From: Arbacia lixula
Taxonomy: Eukaryota > Echinodermata > Echinoidea > Arbacioida > Arbaciidae
DNA: 64,000 nt
NCBI GenBank assembly: GCA_963669155.1
Contig: OZ022589.1
Location: forward strand, 6,069,723-6,133,722
Reading direction: 5' to 3'
Under the pieces are notes generated by a model that was not told the origin of the DNA, made no database searches, and saw only the letters and a program-made list of their open reading frames with translations. Below, piece after piece: positions 1 through 11,344 of this stretch (the stretch's first letter is position 1; each line of letters opens with the position of its first letter). The position numbers and the translations under genes are program-made.

Positions 1-373
1 GATATCACAGTATTTTTTTGCAGCTGCAAAATGGCTGTAACAAAGGCGAAAGCGAACACCACATTATTTGAGTGACTCCTCTTCATATACGCTGTTATCG
101 GTTTGGCAATGACAAAATTGCCGCAAATGTCAAGTGCTTATTTTGTGGATAGGAGCATGTATGAAGAGGGACATAGTTATTACCAATACTGCCCTGTTAC
201 CTTTCACATTTAGAAATTGCAAAATGCATTGATTTTCTGGCCTTGCTGTTGTGGGGAGACACTGGTGTCGAAATACAAATGGTAAATGGCTATTGTGTGA
301 ACGTGCTTCTGGGTTGATGATCCCCTAGAAAGATATTAGGAGTGTGCTAAAGTGACACCAAGCCCTCTCTTCT
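1..373. other. Unassigned intronic or flanking DNA
   Basis: AT-rich sequence with no coding signal, repeat or RNA gene that I recognise. Confidence 0.4.
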
Positions 374-409
374 TCACAGGCTTAAGCCTAATTGCAGTGT
401 ACTCTGGTT

Positions 410-657
410 TATTTCTTGGGGGAGGGGTGAGGGGGAGGGGGGATTGGATGTGGGGGAAGGGGCAAAGGGGATTAGAAAGAGAGGAGATGGAGGACAGGAA
501 AGGATGGGATGGAAGCAGTGATGAGAGGGAGGAGAAGGAGAAGGAAGGAGGAGGAGATGAAATCGCTGAAGGAGGAGGGAGGGCAGAGGAAGAGGATGAG
601 AATATGAAGAGAGGAAGAGAGACAAAGAGAGAGAGAGAGAGAGGTACATGAAGAGGC

Positions 658-690
<33 letters not shown>

Positions 691-756
691 AATAGAGAGA
701 GGGGGTGGAGATACAGAAATAGATTGGAAGAGGAAGAGGCAGAGAGGGAGAGAGAG

Positions 757-804
<48 letters not shown>

Positions 805-1060
805 GGGAGATAAAGATAGAGAAAGAGACAGCGAGGTGAAGGTAGAAAGACGAGTGTATGGAGAGATCACGAAAAGGAGGAAGCAGCAAAGAAAGAGAAT
901 GTGAGGGAATAGCAACATGAAGATACAAAGAAAATCGGATGAAGAGAAGAAAGAGAAAGGGATAAAGTGAGAAGAAAAAGAGCAAGAGGTGTTGTCAAGG
1001 AAGAGAGAGGAGAGAAGGAGCGGTGAAAAGGCAGCGAGAGACAAAAAAACAAGTAAAGGC
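410..1060. repeat. GA-rich polypurine tract
   Basis: A nearly pure purine + strand with (GA)n blocks, the longest at about 755-800, and interspersed GGA, CAGA and GAAA motifs. Open frames here are Ser/Leu or Glu/Arg low-complexity artefacts. Confidence 0.9.
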
Positions 1061-1340
1061 ATAATAGAAACAGTATTATACAGTGTTTGTACTTTGAAAT
1101 GCATTTTATACTGTAATTGTTGTATGATGTGATTAGCTTGGTGAGAGTCGGGAGTACACGTACAGTAAGTTCGTTGACTGGTGTGCAAGCAAGGGGAAGC
1201 AGGGTGATGTATTCCCCAGGGAACAATTACATCATGTAGGCAGCATGCCACAGGACTTGTATGTTTCCTCCCCGTGTCTTCATGTAGTTGATGAGCGACT
1301 GATTGTAAAGTGGGAGGTGACAGCACTTAATGAGTGGGTG
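1061..1340. other. Unassigned spacer between GA tracts
   Basis: Ordinary non-coding sequence of about 280 bases separating two polypurine tracts; no element recognised. Confidence 0.4.
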
Positions 1341-1344
1341 TGTT

Positions 1345-1387
1345 ATTAAAAAGAAAGAGAGGTGGAGAGAGGGGAGGGGTGGAGAGG

Positions 1388-1438
<51 letters not shown>

Positions 1439-1520
1439 GAGTGATACAGAGACTGACAGATAGACAGACATAGAGAGACAGAGGGAGAGAGACAATGAAT
1501 GGGGACAACAGAGAGAGAGA

Positions 1521-1571
<51 letters not shown>

Positions 1572-1654
1572 TACAGAAAGAGTAAGAGAGAGATTAAGAG
1601 AGAGAGAGATAGAGAGGAACAGCCATAGAGAGAGAGCGAGGGAGAGGGAGAGAG

Positions 1655-1691
<37 letters not shown>

Positions 1692-1701
1692 GAGAGAGAG
1701 A

Positions 1702-1733
<32 letters not shown>

Positions 1734-1890
1734 CGCGGAGAAGGGAGAGAGAGAGAAAGAGAGTGAGAGAGAGAGGGGGGAGAGAGCCACAGAAAGGGAG
1801 AGAAACAAACAGAAAATAACACCTTTAGCGAGAGAGAGAGAGAAAGAGAGAGCGAGAGAGAGAGAGAGAGAGAGAAATGCAGAGAAAGAA
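1345..1890. repeat. GA-rich polypurine tract
   Basis: A second long (GA)n/(GAGAGG)n tract on the + strand, interrupted by a poly-G run near 1430 and short CAGA stretches. Confidence 0.9.
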
Positions 1891-2044
1891 ATCAGAAGTA
1901 TTAAAGATCTATGGGAGAGAATGAATCATGTACAGAAAGATAGATCAAGTTTTTAATAACTGGGGTGGTCAAGCATTGATTAATCATCTTTTCATTTTAG
2001 CAAATAGTAATTCCCTTTTTTCAAGGAAGTATGTCTGTCTGCAC

Positions 2045-2220
2045 AAAGAGACTCAGAGAAATTCAGACAGGCAGAGGGGAAGGGGGGGGGGGATTAGATG
2101 GAGTGAGTGAGAGACAGAGAGACAGAGAAAGAGAGACAGTGAGGGAGACAGAGAGAAACAGACAGAGACAGATAGAGAGAGGGAAAGAGAGAGAAAGAGA
2201 AAGATAGGAAAAGAAAACAA
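2045..2220. repeat. GA/CAGA simple repeat
   Basis: A shorter purine-rich tract with a poly-G run near 2085 and repeated GACAGA motifs. Confidence 0.85.
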
Positions 2221-2221
2221 C

Positions 2222-3353
2222 AGAAAGAGATTAGAGAGGAAGAAGGAGTAGGGATCTTAACTAGTGTTTTGACATCACTCTTTTTTCTGTACTCTCTTCT
2301 TAGTTGAAATGTGAACATACCTATATATATTTCTAGAATTTCTAGGTCTTGCAGATTATAGTACTCTGAAAAGTATTACGCATGTAAATGATGTATATTA
2401 TGATTATAAATAAATCTCTCCCAGAAACAAAAAAAAAAATGGTAGCCAATGTTGGCAGCATTATGCAGTCGTTCACTCAGTCATGCATCTGTCGTAATGC
2501 CAGTGGCGCTTCAGAAATAAATTCTTTGCCTGAGTAGCAGTTGCCATGACAACTCGTGCGAAAATAAGTGAGTACACAGGTGCAGGAATACCCGCATAGT
2601 GTGCCAGCGATAAGTGCGCACAAGGGAGAGAAAAAAAATGATGTTCATACAGGATGAATATATCACAAAAAAGGGAGGAATTTGGAAAGCTCTGGAAAAT
2701 TGTCCACTCCCGATTAAGATGCAAGAAAGTTTGTCACAAAGCATCTTTTATTTCTTTGGGTAATGGTACATCTAAATGTTAAGTACAAACAAACATTTAG
2801 TGCATCAATAGGTTTTATGACTGCATGCTCCTCATCAAATAAGACATTTTCCTAGTGTATTCACAACTTTATCTCGAACTGCGAAGGAGCGGCGGTCGAT
2901 GCCATTCATGGAGCACTATTAACATGGTCTGCGAACAAAACTTCAAAGGGTACATTTTAAATTTTGTCTGCGTAACAAAAGCCAAGGTCATAGTGCATGT
3001 CTAATGATTCAGTTTTAATTGATGGAATGCACTTTGCATATATCAGTTGTTGCCAGTCGGACAAACCTCAAACAAGGGGTTACCATCAATTTATAATGTT
3101 TTTTTTCAAAGTTTTTTCAAAGCTGATTAATACTTTGTGTGACTTGCAGACCGCTCCTTTAAAGGGCTCCTAAATTAGAAAAACAAGTTCCCACTAATCT
3201 ATGTAAAATTATCCACTAAAAACGTATTTCACATTTGTTTGCCGCAATAAAGTCTCATTTTCATAGCGCTATCATAGCTCGATCCAATGGTCTGCCCACG
3301 GTCCGCCCTGCAGTGTAAACGGGCTCTATGGCAACAATTGAAGCAAGAGCTTC
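2222..3353. other. Unassigned intronic DNA
   Basis: No gene or known element is evident. The segment 3280-3335 (cggtccgccctgcagtgtaa, then acgggctc) resembles the end of a short transposon, but I could not find its partner end. Confidence 0.35.
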
Positions 3354-3854
3354 TTTAAAGGGATAGTCCACCCTAAAGTTAAGTTGGTTTCACTAAAAGC
3401 AGAGATATGAAGGAAACATAAAACTGAAGGTTTGGTGAAAATCTGTCAAAGAATACACAAGTTATAATCTTTTAAAATGTAAATTTTGTGATATCATGTG
3501 CGAGGTGCCCTCCTATATGTTGTGTGCTGTGTGATTCCATAAATTGTTCTTTTTCTGTGTTTGATGAAGGATTTTTTTTTTCATTGAGGTTTGTGTGTAA
3601 AAACACATTCCTAATAATGTATCAAATGCACAGGTAAAATATTGCACTTCCTTTTGAGAAAATGGACATTTTTAAAAAGAATTGTGCACAAGGTATGGAA
3701 GAGCACCTCGCACGTGTTGTCACAAAATCAAAACTTTAAAAGATCATAACTTTTTTTATCCTTTGACAGAATTTCATCAAGCCTTCTCTAATATGTTCCT
3801 TTCATTTCTTTTTATTGAAACTAAATGAATATCAGGGTGGACTATCCCTTTAAA
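3354..3854. mobile_element. Foldback MITE, family C, intact copy
   Basis: The 501-bp element begins tttaaagggatagtccaccc and ends in the reverse complement (gggtggactatccctttaaa). The inverted arms extend about 130 bp inwards (ggtttcact..., gaaggtttgg..., aagttataatctttt... and their complements). Two more copies occur here: a left-end fragment at 10536 and a copy split by a CR1-like element at 58703-63393. It has no coding capacity, so it is non-autonomous. Confidence 0.88.
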
Positions 3855-4280
3855 AGTATGACTGGTACTGGGTGCCTGTAGATGGCAAGAGTAGTGTTTG
3901 TTTGTGCGAGAGGTGTCGGACCGTTTGGCCAAAAAGGAACACTAGCGGTGCTGTTGAGTAATCTGAGGATGGACAGTGATGAAGAGTATGTTTGTGAAGA
4001 TGTGAAGAGCCTGTACTATCTAGATGACAAGATAGATGGGAGGAGAGAAGCTGAGGCTGGGGTGACATCAAGGATCCAAAGTGGATGAAACAATTTTTTT
4101 TTAATTGTCTGCTGTCCAGACTGTTAGAGCACCATCCCCAAAAAGCAAAAGTCAAAGGCTGATGTATTCGCAACGATGGCTAAACCTGTTCGTTGCTCAC
4201 GGTTAGATTTATGGGCTTCGATAACCCTGGTCCAGTAAGGATGTCAAAACTTGCCATGGAAGTGCAATAACCAAAGGAGT
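3855..4280. other. Unassigned DNA upstream of the first visible exon
   Basis: Short open frames on both strands (68 and 107 codons) show no recognisable domain and no clear splice partners. The sequence is more GC-rich than nearby intron, so an unrecognised exon is possible but unsupported. Confidence 0.3.
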
Positions 4281-4345
4281 GTGGCTCGATTCAAGATTCA
4301 AGATGGACTTTATTTCCACTATAAAAGTGGGTAAATTAAGTTATC
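4281..4345 (-). mobile_element. Probable 3' tail of a non-LTR retroposon
   Basis: On the minus strand the sequence reads ...gaaataaagtccatcttgaatcttgaatc, the form of a 3' end with a short ttgaatc repeat tail. Similar ends occur near 9312-9345 (minus) and 10037-10066 (plus). The body of the element is too decayed or short to classify. Confidence 0.4.
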
Positions 4346-4666
4346 AGAAGATAAGGGAAGATTTGAAGTTTAGATGTACAAAGTACGCAATCAATAATTT
4401 TTTCTTAGCAGTTTGGCTACAATGGACAGCCACATCTCCCAATTATGTAAATTGTAAATTGTTTTGTATCAATAATAATGTTTCATATTGTTTTACCCGA
4501 CATTCCATAAAGTCAGTCCAGGTTTAGCACACATAGTTTAGAACCAGTTGTCTCGACAACACGCCCTCATAACGTCATACTGATGTGATAGATGGCAACA
4601 ATGGTCAACATTAAACGAAAGCAACCTATCAAGTTCATCCTTTTTTGATCATGGCTTCCACCACAG

Positions 4667-4870
4667 AAAACCCTGGAGACCCTCTTGGGACCCTACAGGC
4701 TGGAGTACGTGGACCCTGACCTAGGGGTGGACCAAGAGGGCGCGGCAGCCCTGGAGGAGGAGGTGGAGGTGGCGAGGGAGCGGGAGCTGGAGCTGGAGGA
4801 GCTTGAGAGACTGGCTCAGCTGTACGGAGGTCTCTTCACTGAAGGCAGGCAAAGCCCCCACCAAGAACCG
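4667..4870 (+). CDS. ptprn: PTPRN-like exon a (first visible), luminal acidic region
   Basis: This 204-nt exon has 68 whole codons (phase 0 in, phase 0 out). The acceptor is a T/C-rich run ending in ccacag at 4666 and the donor is gtaggt at 4871. The translation starts KTLETLLGPYRLEYVD, then runs through a Glu-rich, probably helical stretch (ALEEEVEVARERELELEELERL) to AQLYGG and GRQSPHQEP. GC content and codon use are clearly richer than in the flanking intron. It belongs to the luminal propeptide region, which diverges quickly in this family, so no residue-level match is claimed. Any earlier exon is outside the window or unrecognised; the acceptor shows this is not a first exon. Confidence 0.72.
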
Positions 4871-6515
4871 GTAGGTACCCTCAAAGAAAAACATTCAAAA
4901 CGGCAATCCTCAATATCACAAATTACTATAAATTTTCACTGCGCGTGGCGCTCTGACACTTTTCAGATTTTTGGTGAACCAGGCACCCCCCCCCCCCCCT
5001 TAAAGAAAAACCCAGGTACATGTAGGTTCCCTTAAATAAACAAATGCAACATGGCAGATCTCGATGTCGCAAATAACTATGAAATTATCACTGCACATAG
5101 CGCTCTAGCACTAAAGATTTTGGGTGTGTTAAGTAGTGATTTGGGCACTTCTGGTAAGAGTACATGTAGGTCAGGGCATACGATTGCACTACCATTGACA
5201 CCTTCCAGGTAACCCACTTCCCACAGAAATTTGTCCTATATTTGGTATTGTAAGACAGGTTAAAGAATATAATCAATAGGATTATGCATTAATTTTACTA
5301 CTTGTTCCAGCCATGCATTTTTTGTGCGGCACTGTGCAATTTTCGTGCAGCATTTCCATTTTGTGTACAAACTCTATGCAAGCTAGGTTGCTCTGGGCAG
5401 GCGGATTGATCCAGCGCGCGGTGTACGCGTGTGCGCGCTTGAGCGTGTTGTTTTTTACATGAGTTGGTGTTTAAATTAGACGTTCGTGGATGCAGCAAAT
5501 TGAATTCTTCGTTCTGTAAACTCTTGCAATATTAGAGATTGCACCAAAATCTTCAAGGTATCGGTAGACCTCAGTGTAATAACCTTCATATTAAGACCTG
5601 TCTTATCACAAACGTTAAAATCATACTATACTATACTGTAAGGTGGTTCCTTGCACCGATGCAAAACACTATGTGGAGGACTACAAGACTAGAAGTATAC
5701 AGGTCAACAAATTCGGCTGAAAAGCTGATAGTGCTGACATTGATAATTACAACTGTAAGCCTGTCAAGGCAAAACAGGAGCCCCCACAACAATAAGTAGG
5801 TTCCCTCAAGTCAAACAAATTAAGCAGAGGCTCAGGGTGAAAATATAAAGAAGTAAGAAATGTGCCCCAAACATGGCATTCATATAGTAAATCATGATTG
5901 TCTCCAGATGTCAGGCTCAAAGAGAAGCCCTCAGGCTCAGATAGAATTTGATTTTTATTTCTAATCATGATTTTTCAATAAATCACATCTTCCATATGAT
6001 ATGTCTGATTTTGTACTAAAACTTTCACCTCACAGTTTCTCTGTTTTTGTTGTTGCTTTTATTAAATTGTTATCACGTTTTAATCAAGTTTATCAAGCAA
6101 TGTTACCATAGATCTATAGTGTGCATGTTAACAGGCTTATTTTTCATACAACTGAAGTAATTGATAATCAGGCATGCCTTTGACTCATGCAGAATCCTGT
6201 CTGGTTTATGCTCATAAAATGAATTCTGACGGATGGTCTCAAGACTACTTTTTAGCGAGTTTTATGTTGCTTTAATGACCGTACGTCTAATGTTTGTATC
6301 CATGTTCAGTGCCGAAAGCCCCTTGAATGTACTGTGTATGTGGTGGCCCCTTTTCTCATGATTAAAACTAGTTACATAAATCATAGAACGTCTGACCATC
6401 TGATCACCGTTATCCCTGACTATTGGAGTATTCAGGATTATTAACTGTAGGTGTCTATCTGTCGGAATGGGATTACAGTAATGAGAATGCATTATTGCTT
6501 TAACCTATTTACTTT
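4870..6515. other. Intron 1, first part
   Basis: The intron starts at 4871. It holds a poly-C run near 4988, a CG/GT-rich patch at 5410-5450, and otherwise plain AT-rich sequence. No gene recognised. Confidence 0.4.
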
Positions 6516-6519
6516 TTCA

Positions 6520-7076
6520 CTCTATTTTTTACCTCTCTTCCTCCTCCTTCTTTTTTCATCCCTCTTTCTCTCTCCTTGTTTCTGTTTTCCTCCTTCCCTC
6601 CATTCCATTACCAATCATTCTCTTCTTACCTCTTTCTCTCTTACACTTTCTCTTTCTTTTTCTCTACTTAACCTCCCTTCTACTCCATCTCTTTCTTCAT
6701 CTTTCCCTCTTCATCTCCTCCTATCCTTCCATATGTCCCTATTTCTATTTCTGAATTCCTTCTCACTCCCTCTATCTCTCTTGTGCTTTCTCACTATCCT
6801 TTTCTCTTTCTTTTTTCTCTTCAACCTCCCTCCTTCCCTGTCTCTCTCATCTTCTCTTCATCTCTTCCTATCCTTCTATATCCCTATTTCTATTTCTCTA
6901 CTCCCACACTCTCTCTGCTTCTGTCTCTCCATACGTTCCCATCTCTGTCCTGCTCTATGTCTCACTCTTTCTCCCACCTATCTCTCTCCTCCTGTCTCCT
7001 AACATATCTATTTCTGTCTCTCCCCTATCTTTTTTATTTCTTTCTCTCCTCCCTCTTACTTAATTGCTCCCTCCAG
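6520..7076. repeat. CT-rich polypyrimidine tract running into exon b
   Basis: About 550 bp of almost uninterrupted C/T on the + strand (tctctttctc, cctcctt and similar) ends exactly at the splice acceptor of the exon at 7077. The long Ser/Leu/Phe open frames here are composition artefacts. Confidence 0.85.
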
Positions 7077-7330
7077 TCACCAACATTTGGCAGGGATTCC
7101 CAGTACTTAACACGAGAAGACAAAAGGGCCCTTCTCACCCAAAACCAGCCAGCTAGGGGGGCGGACCAAGATTACACAGCTGACTTGATGCAGCAGTATG
7201 TGCAGGCCATCAAAAATTACCGCTCTGCCGAGAAAGACGAGACGGTGAATTTGCTGTACCAGCAGTACTATCAAAACTACCTGGACCTGATGCAACAGTA
7301 TCGGGACATTGAGGGAGCAGCAGAAAATGG
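7077..7330 (+). CDS. ptprn: PTPRN-like exon b, Tyr/Gln-rich luminal segment
   Basis: This 254-nt exon enters in phase 0 and leaves in phase 2. The acceptor follows ctccctccag at 7076 and the donor is gtaaga at 7331. It encodes SPTFGRDSQYLTREDKRALL, then a helix-like stretch rich in Tyr and Gln (DLMQQYVQAIKNY, VNLLYQQYYQNYLDLMQQY), ending in IEGAAENG. The two leftover bases (gg) are completed by the first base of the next exon. The exon is directly preceded by a CT-rich tract of about 550 bp that acts as an oversized polypyrimidine tract. The fold of this segment is unknown to me. Confidence 0.75.
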
Positions 7331-8135
7331 GTAAGAAATGCCTCAAAAACTTGTCAAGGATGATAACACGTCTTGTCTTGTAATCAGATGTGCTCTTCAG
7401 GGAGTATTTACCTGAAGATCTGAAGATTAGGAGTTGCATGTCAATGTCTCTGCATGTCAGTGGAAGTGACAGTTCTCGAGACCGTAATCCTACTTCAATG
7501 ATGGTCACTCTTGTTTTTACGCTCCAAATATTTATTTTCTTCTACTTCCAACTTATTTGTAAGTACTGAAAATAGACTTGTGTGGATCTGGGTAAATTTG
7601 CACGTATGCCGTTTTGCCGATTGTGCAAACGTGCGAACGACCTGCATAAAAAAATTAAAGAATCAATTATCCTGTTATGCTATTTTTGTGGTGCTTGCTA
7701 GTGCACAGGAAAACTAGAAATTGTCTCAGAATTATGTCCGATGCGATGCACAATACCACAACCAGAAGCCTGTAACCATCTTCACACACTTTTAATGCAT
7801 TGTAAGAAAGCATTATAACAAAATACTGCTGGTGCATAAATTGGACAGTGAAGCTTATAGAGTTCACTCCTTCTTTGTCAGAGGCATAATGAGCCAGTGG
7901 CACGCAGAGAGTTAACATTTCATCTCAAGGCTCAGTCAAGACCTGAAGTGACATGCTTCTCTACTGGGGGTCTTTATTTAGACACAAACGGACGTGGAGA
8001 GGTGCATGCTCTATTTATGTCTCTCTGTAGAGTTACAATTCTAGGGCTTATTTCTGAAAGGGCGTAGCTCCATTTTTCAATCAACATTGAATTTTCAGGA
8101 TGAGTGCAGTAGTAGGTTTGGTTTTCTAGCCATTT
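7331..8135. other. Intron 2, first part
   Basis: AT-rich intronic sequence after the donor at 7331; no element or gene recognised. Confidence 0.4.
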
Positions 8136-8233
8136 GGTCTACTCCCACTTGGTCTACTCTAATTTAGTCAACTCTAATTTAGTCTACACCAATTTAGTCT
8201 ACTCTAGTTTAGTCTACTCTTATTTGGTCTACT
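8136..8233. repeat. 15-bp tandem repeat, 6.5 units
   Basis: Six exact-length 15-bp units (ggtctactctaattt and variants such as agtctacaccaattt) plus a partial unit. Changes are substitutions only, so the period is strictly kept. A degenerate extra unit precedes at 8120. Confidence 0.92.
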
Positions 8234-8665
8234 AGCATAACCTTCTTCTTCGCCACCCTCTCAGTTTGTCCCCATTCTTTATCAGTTCCTTTCATATCTC
8301 ACTGTACTACCCATAGCTATTGCAAATGTGTTTCTCCTCCTTCATTCATTCTTTATTTGCTGATCATTCTATTCTCAGCTTGTTTCTTCTCTTTCTCCAT
8401 TTTCCCCTCCAACCCCTCCTCTCAGTCCGTTTCATTGAAAATCCAGCCTTTCTTAACTTCAAACCCTTCATAAAGATTTAATATACTTGATTGAAACCCA
8501 AAGCTCAATCCCCACCCTTAATCCTAGCTATTAGCTTACCCCCTGTACATCAACTTGACTGTGCTTGTAGATGAAATGGGAATGGTAGATCAAAGTATAT
8601 GAAGGGTTACTGTCAGCTATGAATCCAGCCACCATACCAACATATCAATATGAGAGAGATTAGTG

Positions 8666-8728
<63 letters not shown>

Positions 8729-8729
8729 C
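8666..8729. repeat. (TCA)n microsatellite
   Basis: About 21 uninterrupted TCA units. It abuts a more complex segment on its right side and may be the tail of a retroposon on the minus strand. Confidence 0.95.
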
Positions 8730-8985
8730 CTGTCGTCCGTTTTCCCACACTTTGTGGTTGGACGGTTAATTTCCTCTATGGGTCTCCACCATTTGCGGTC
8801 CATGACCTCCAACAGTGCGTGACTCTGATGTCTTCAGCCAATATCTCCCCCCAGGTTTTTACGAGGACTTCCGCGCAATCCTCAGCACAACAAACCGTGC
8901 ATTTTGACTCCAATTACCCACAGGCGCTTAACCATCAATGTGCCACCTGTGCAATATTTCACCATTGATACACATAAATCTCATA
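8730..8985 (-). mobile_element. Possible 3' fragment of a non-LTR retrotransposon
   Basis: Read on the minus strand, the sequence next to the (TGA)n tail contains a short reading (HCWRSWTANGGDP, then stop) resembling the C-terminal WRS/A-N motif of many non-LTR reverse transcriptases, followed by a short 3' end and the triplet tail. The match is brief, so this is tentative; plain intron is the alternative. Confidence 0.3.
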
Positions 8986-10197
8986 AAATAGGAGTTTGTG
9001 TGATACACAAATGGTTGAATAGAAATGGACAATGAGAGATGTTTTGAATTTAACCCTTGATATAGCACTTGCACTACATTGACAGTGAAAGATGTTCCAT
9101 ATCATACAATGTGTTTAATGATTTGATGCATTGTAGCTGCTGAATAGGCTGCCTGTAGTCTTAAACCCTTAATATGCTACTGTACATTTTTTCAACATTG
9201 ATACACATAAATCCTATGGAGCAATATGTTGTCTGGCATGAACAGGGTTTAATATCATTACTTGATTTGACACACTAGATGTGAGCAGTGAGCATGCTCA
9301 CTCCATCTCAATGCAAGATACAAGATATTTTATTCAGTCCAAAATCATGGAAATTTGCTTTCCACCAGCACAATAACATGACAGTGCGATACATATATAG
9401 CATTACTATAGACACATATAAACAACGAGTTGAAAAAAACATATCTTAACATGGTTGGAATTCATCTGTGTAATTGTAGATTATGTCCTATGTGACATAA
9501 TAATTGAAGACTGAAAAATCATTGGCTGCAGAATTGAGTTCATATTATTCTCTCTCTTATTCTTCTCCTGATGTAATAAATTAGATTTACTTTGTTTAGT
9601 CATCAATTCTAATGGAGGGAGGTTTATGGGATTAATGCGAAAAAGGGATTAGTGATGATAAATGGATCAGTAGTCCTTGCAAGAGTTTCTGTGTGTGCAC
9701 AAAAATGTGTATTTGGTATGTCACAGAAGGTGAACATGAAAGGGGAATGACACACATGCAACATTGCAAATGAGCTCTTTGTGTGCTATATTGATTTCAG
9801 CTCTATGGGAGCTGTATGAATTACATGTGAATAAATGCACCAATGGAAGATAAGGAGGTGTAAATACTGTTAGATATTATCATAATTGTATTTATCTTAA
9901 TACGGTGTGTGTCCAATATTTACAAGCCTTGCTTCCTTTTGGACCCCTCCACAAGAAATATTGTTTCTTTGAATTAATTGTGTTAATCATATTTTGTTTC
10001 GATTATTGTACCTGAATTTAACTTGTTGCTTTGTGGAAAAGTAAAGTGAATCTTCAATCTTGCATTTTGAAACTATATCAGGAAATGGACCTAAGACCTT
10101 TTGGACAGAAACTACTCTAATAGCTGAAGCTGCAGACAGACACTAGCCTTGGCCCGAGTCTAAATATTTAATTGTTCTCTCTGCTTTCTCTCTCTAG
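8986..10197. other. Intron 2, remainder
   Basis: AT-rich. Contains two short candidate retroposon 3' ends (minus near 9312-9345 reading toward ttgtatcttg; plus near 10037-10066 with aatcttcaatcttg). No gene. Confidence 0.4.
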
Positions 10198-10520
10198 GCT
10201 CCGCTTAGAGGAAGAACCCGAGGGAGAAGCATCCCCGGATTACTATGGCGAGGTCCGCGACAAGCTGGACTACTTAAAACAGTACTTAGAAGAGCTCTAC
10301 AGCGAAGAAGAAGAGATGGGAGGAGAAGGGGATGGGGTGACTGAAGAGCAGAAGGAGGAGGAGGAGGAGGAAGACGAGGAGGACGAGATGGGAGGAGATA
10401 AAGGGGAGGGGATGATACTGGAGGGAGGAGGGATAAGTGAGAGCTCAAGTTCTTGGTGGGAGAGCGCAGGTTCCAGCAGTAGTATCAGTGAAGGAGGATT
10501 AGAAGAACTCCTGGAAGAAG
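10198..10520 (+). CDS. ptprn: PTPRN-like exon c, acidic luminal region
   Basis: This 323-nt exon enters with one base completing a Gly codon and leaves with one base. The acceptor is tctctctctag at 10197 and the donor is gttagc at 10521, a weaker donor than the others. It encodes LRLEEEPEGEASPDYYGEV, then DKLDYLKQYLEELYSEEEE, then a long Glu/Asp/Gly run and a Ser-rich patch (SSSSWWESAGSSSS) before GGLEELLEEG. The chromogranin-like acidity suits a secretory-granule lumen. A partial foldback repeat starts only 15 bases after the exon end. Confidence 0.8.
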
Positions 10521-10535
10521 GTTAGCATTCATGTC

Positions 10536-10705
10536 TTTAAAGGGAAAGTTCACCCGGAAATTAAATTGGTTTCAATAGACGCATAAGCATAAAGGAAACA
10601 TATTAGTGAAAGTTTGATGACAATCCATCAAAGAATAAGAAAATTATCCTCTTTTGAAGTTTTGATTTTGTGATGTCACATTGGAGGTGCTCTCTCATAT
10701 TGTCT
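10536..10705. mobile_element. Foldback MITE, family C, left-end fragment
   Basis: Matches the left arm of the 3354 copy (tttaaagggaaagttcaccc, then ggtttcaatag, gaaagtttgatgacaatcc, and the gtgatgtcac...gaggtgctct motif). No right arm is present. It begins 15 bases after the donor of exon c and fills much of the 479-bp intron 3. Confidence 0.82.
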
Positions 10706-10999
10706 ACAATCTTGAAAATGTTAAAAGTCATGAATAAAAACCACTCAACATTTGATGTTCCTTATAGAGTTTCAAATTCTGTCCATTTTGTGTAATTTTA
10801 GTTAAAATATAGTTGGGAATTAAATGAGGTGAAAGTAAACTAATTGTTGACCCTTCATGTGCAAGATGCACTAAAACCCTGGGTTTATGTGCATTGATGG
10901 TGAAAAAATACACAACACAATACACAATAAAGAGTAAATCAATTCATGCAAGTCATGTGACTGTAATGTCTATCTTCCGTTGTGTCTTTTTCGTTTAAG

Positions 11000-11175
11000 G
11001 CATTGACCGGCTCGCCGTCCAGCTGATCACCAACGAGCTGATCCCCCAGATGACCCCCGAGGAGCAGGACCAGTGGCAGAGGCTCAACGAGGAGGAGAAG
11101 GAGGGCATCATCGAGGAGGCCCTGGAAGCCATCAACTGGGTTGCCGAGGAGATGAAGGCGGAGGAGGCAGAGGAA

Positions 11176-11233
<58 letters not shown>

Positions 11234-11278
11234 ATGTGGCGGCGATTGAAGCTGCTATGGTGGATGACGGAGAAGGAG
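11000..11278 (+). CDS. ptprn: PTPRN-like exon d, with (Glu-Gln)9 repeat
   Basis: This 279-nt exon is phase 1 at both ends; acceptor cgtttaag at 10999, donor gtaaga at 11279. It encodes GIDRLAVQLITNELIPQM, then EEQDQWQRLNEEEKEGIIEE, then ALEAINWVAEEMKAEEAEE. Nine GAGCAG hexamers at 11176-11229 follow, read as nine Glu-Gln pairs, and the exon ends AIEAAMVDDGEG. The first half is GC-rich and looks like amphipathic helix, so it is probably a constrained part of the luminal domain. The hexamer block is a coding microsatellite likely to vary in length between alleles. A GA microsatellite begins just inside the following intron. Confidence 0.82.
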
Positions 11279-11289
11279 GTAAGAAATTT

Positions 11290-11313
11290 AAAAGTTGGAG
11301 AGGAGGAGAGGGA

Positions 11314-11344
<31 letters not shown>

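Noticed and set aside
374-1822. Long open frames of Ser/Leu or Arg/Glu in GA tracts (also at 6451-7334, 11288-11803, 33203-33802, 37245-38625, 39136-40070, 41249-41814, 44094-44459, 54316-54919)
   Set aside because: They arise from stop-free simple repeats and show no domain, splice signal or codon bias.
3882-4088. Short open frame (68 codons) that could be an upstream exon
   Set aside because: No clear acceptor and donor pair in a compatible phase with exon a, and no family similarity.
8663-8968. Poly-Ser protein encoded by the TCA microsatellite
   Set aside because: The serines are the repeat itself; the tail has no recognisable domain and the minus strand looks like a retroposon end.
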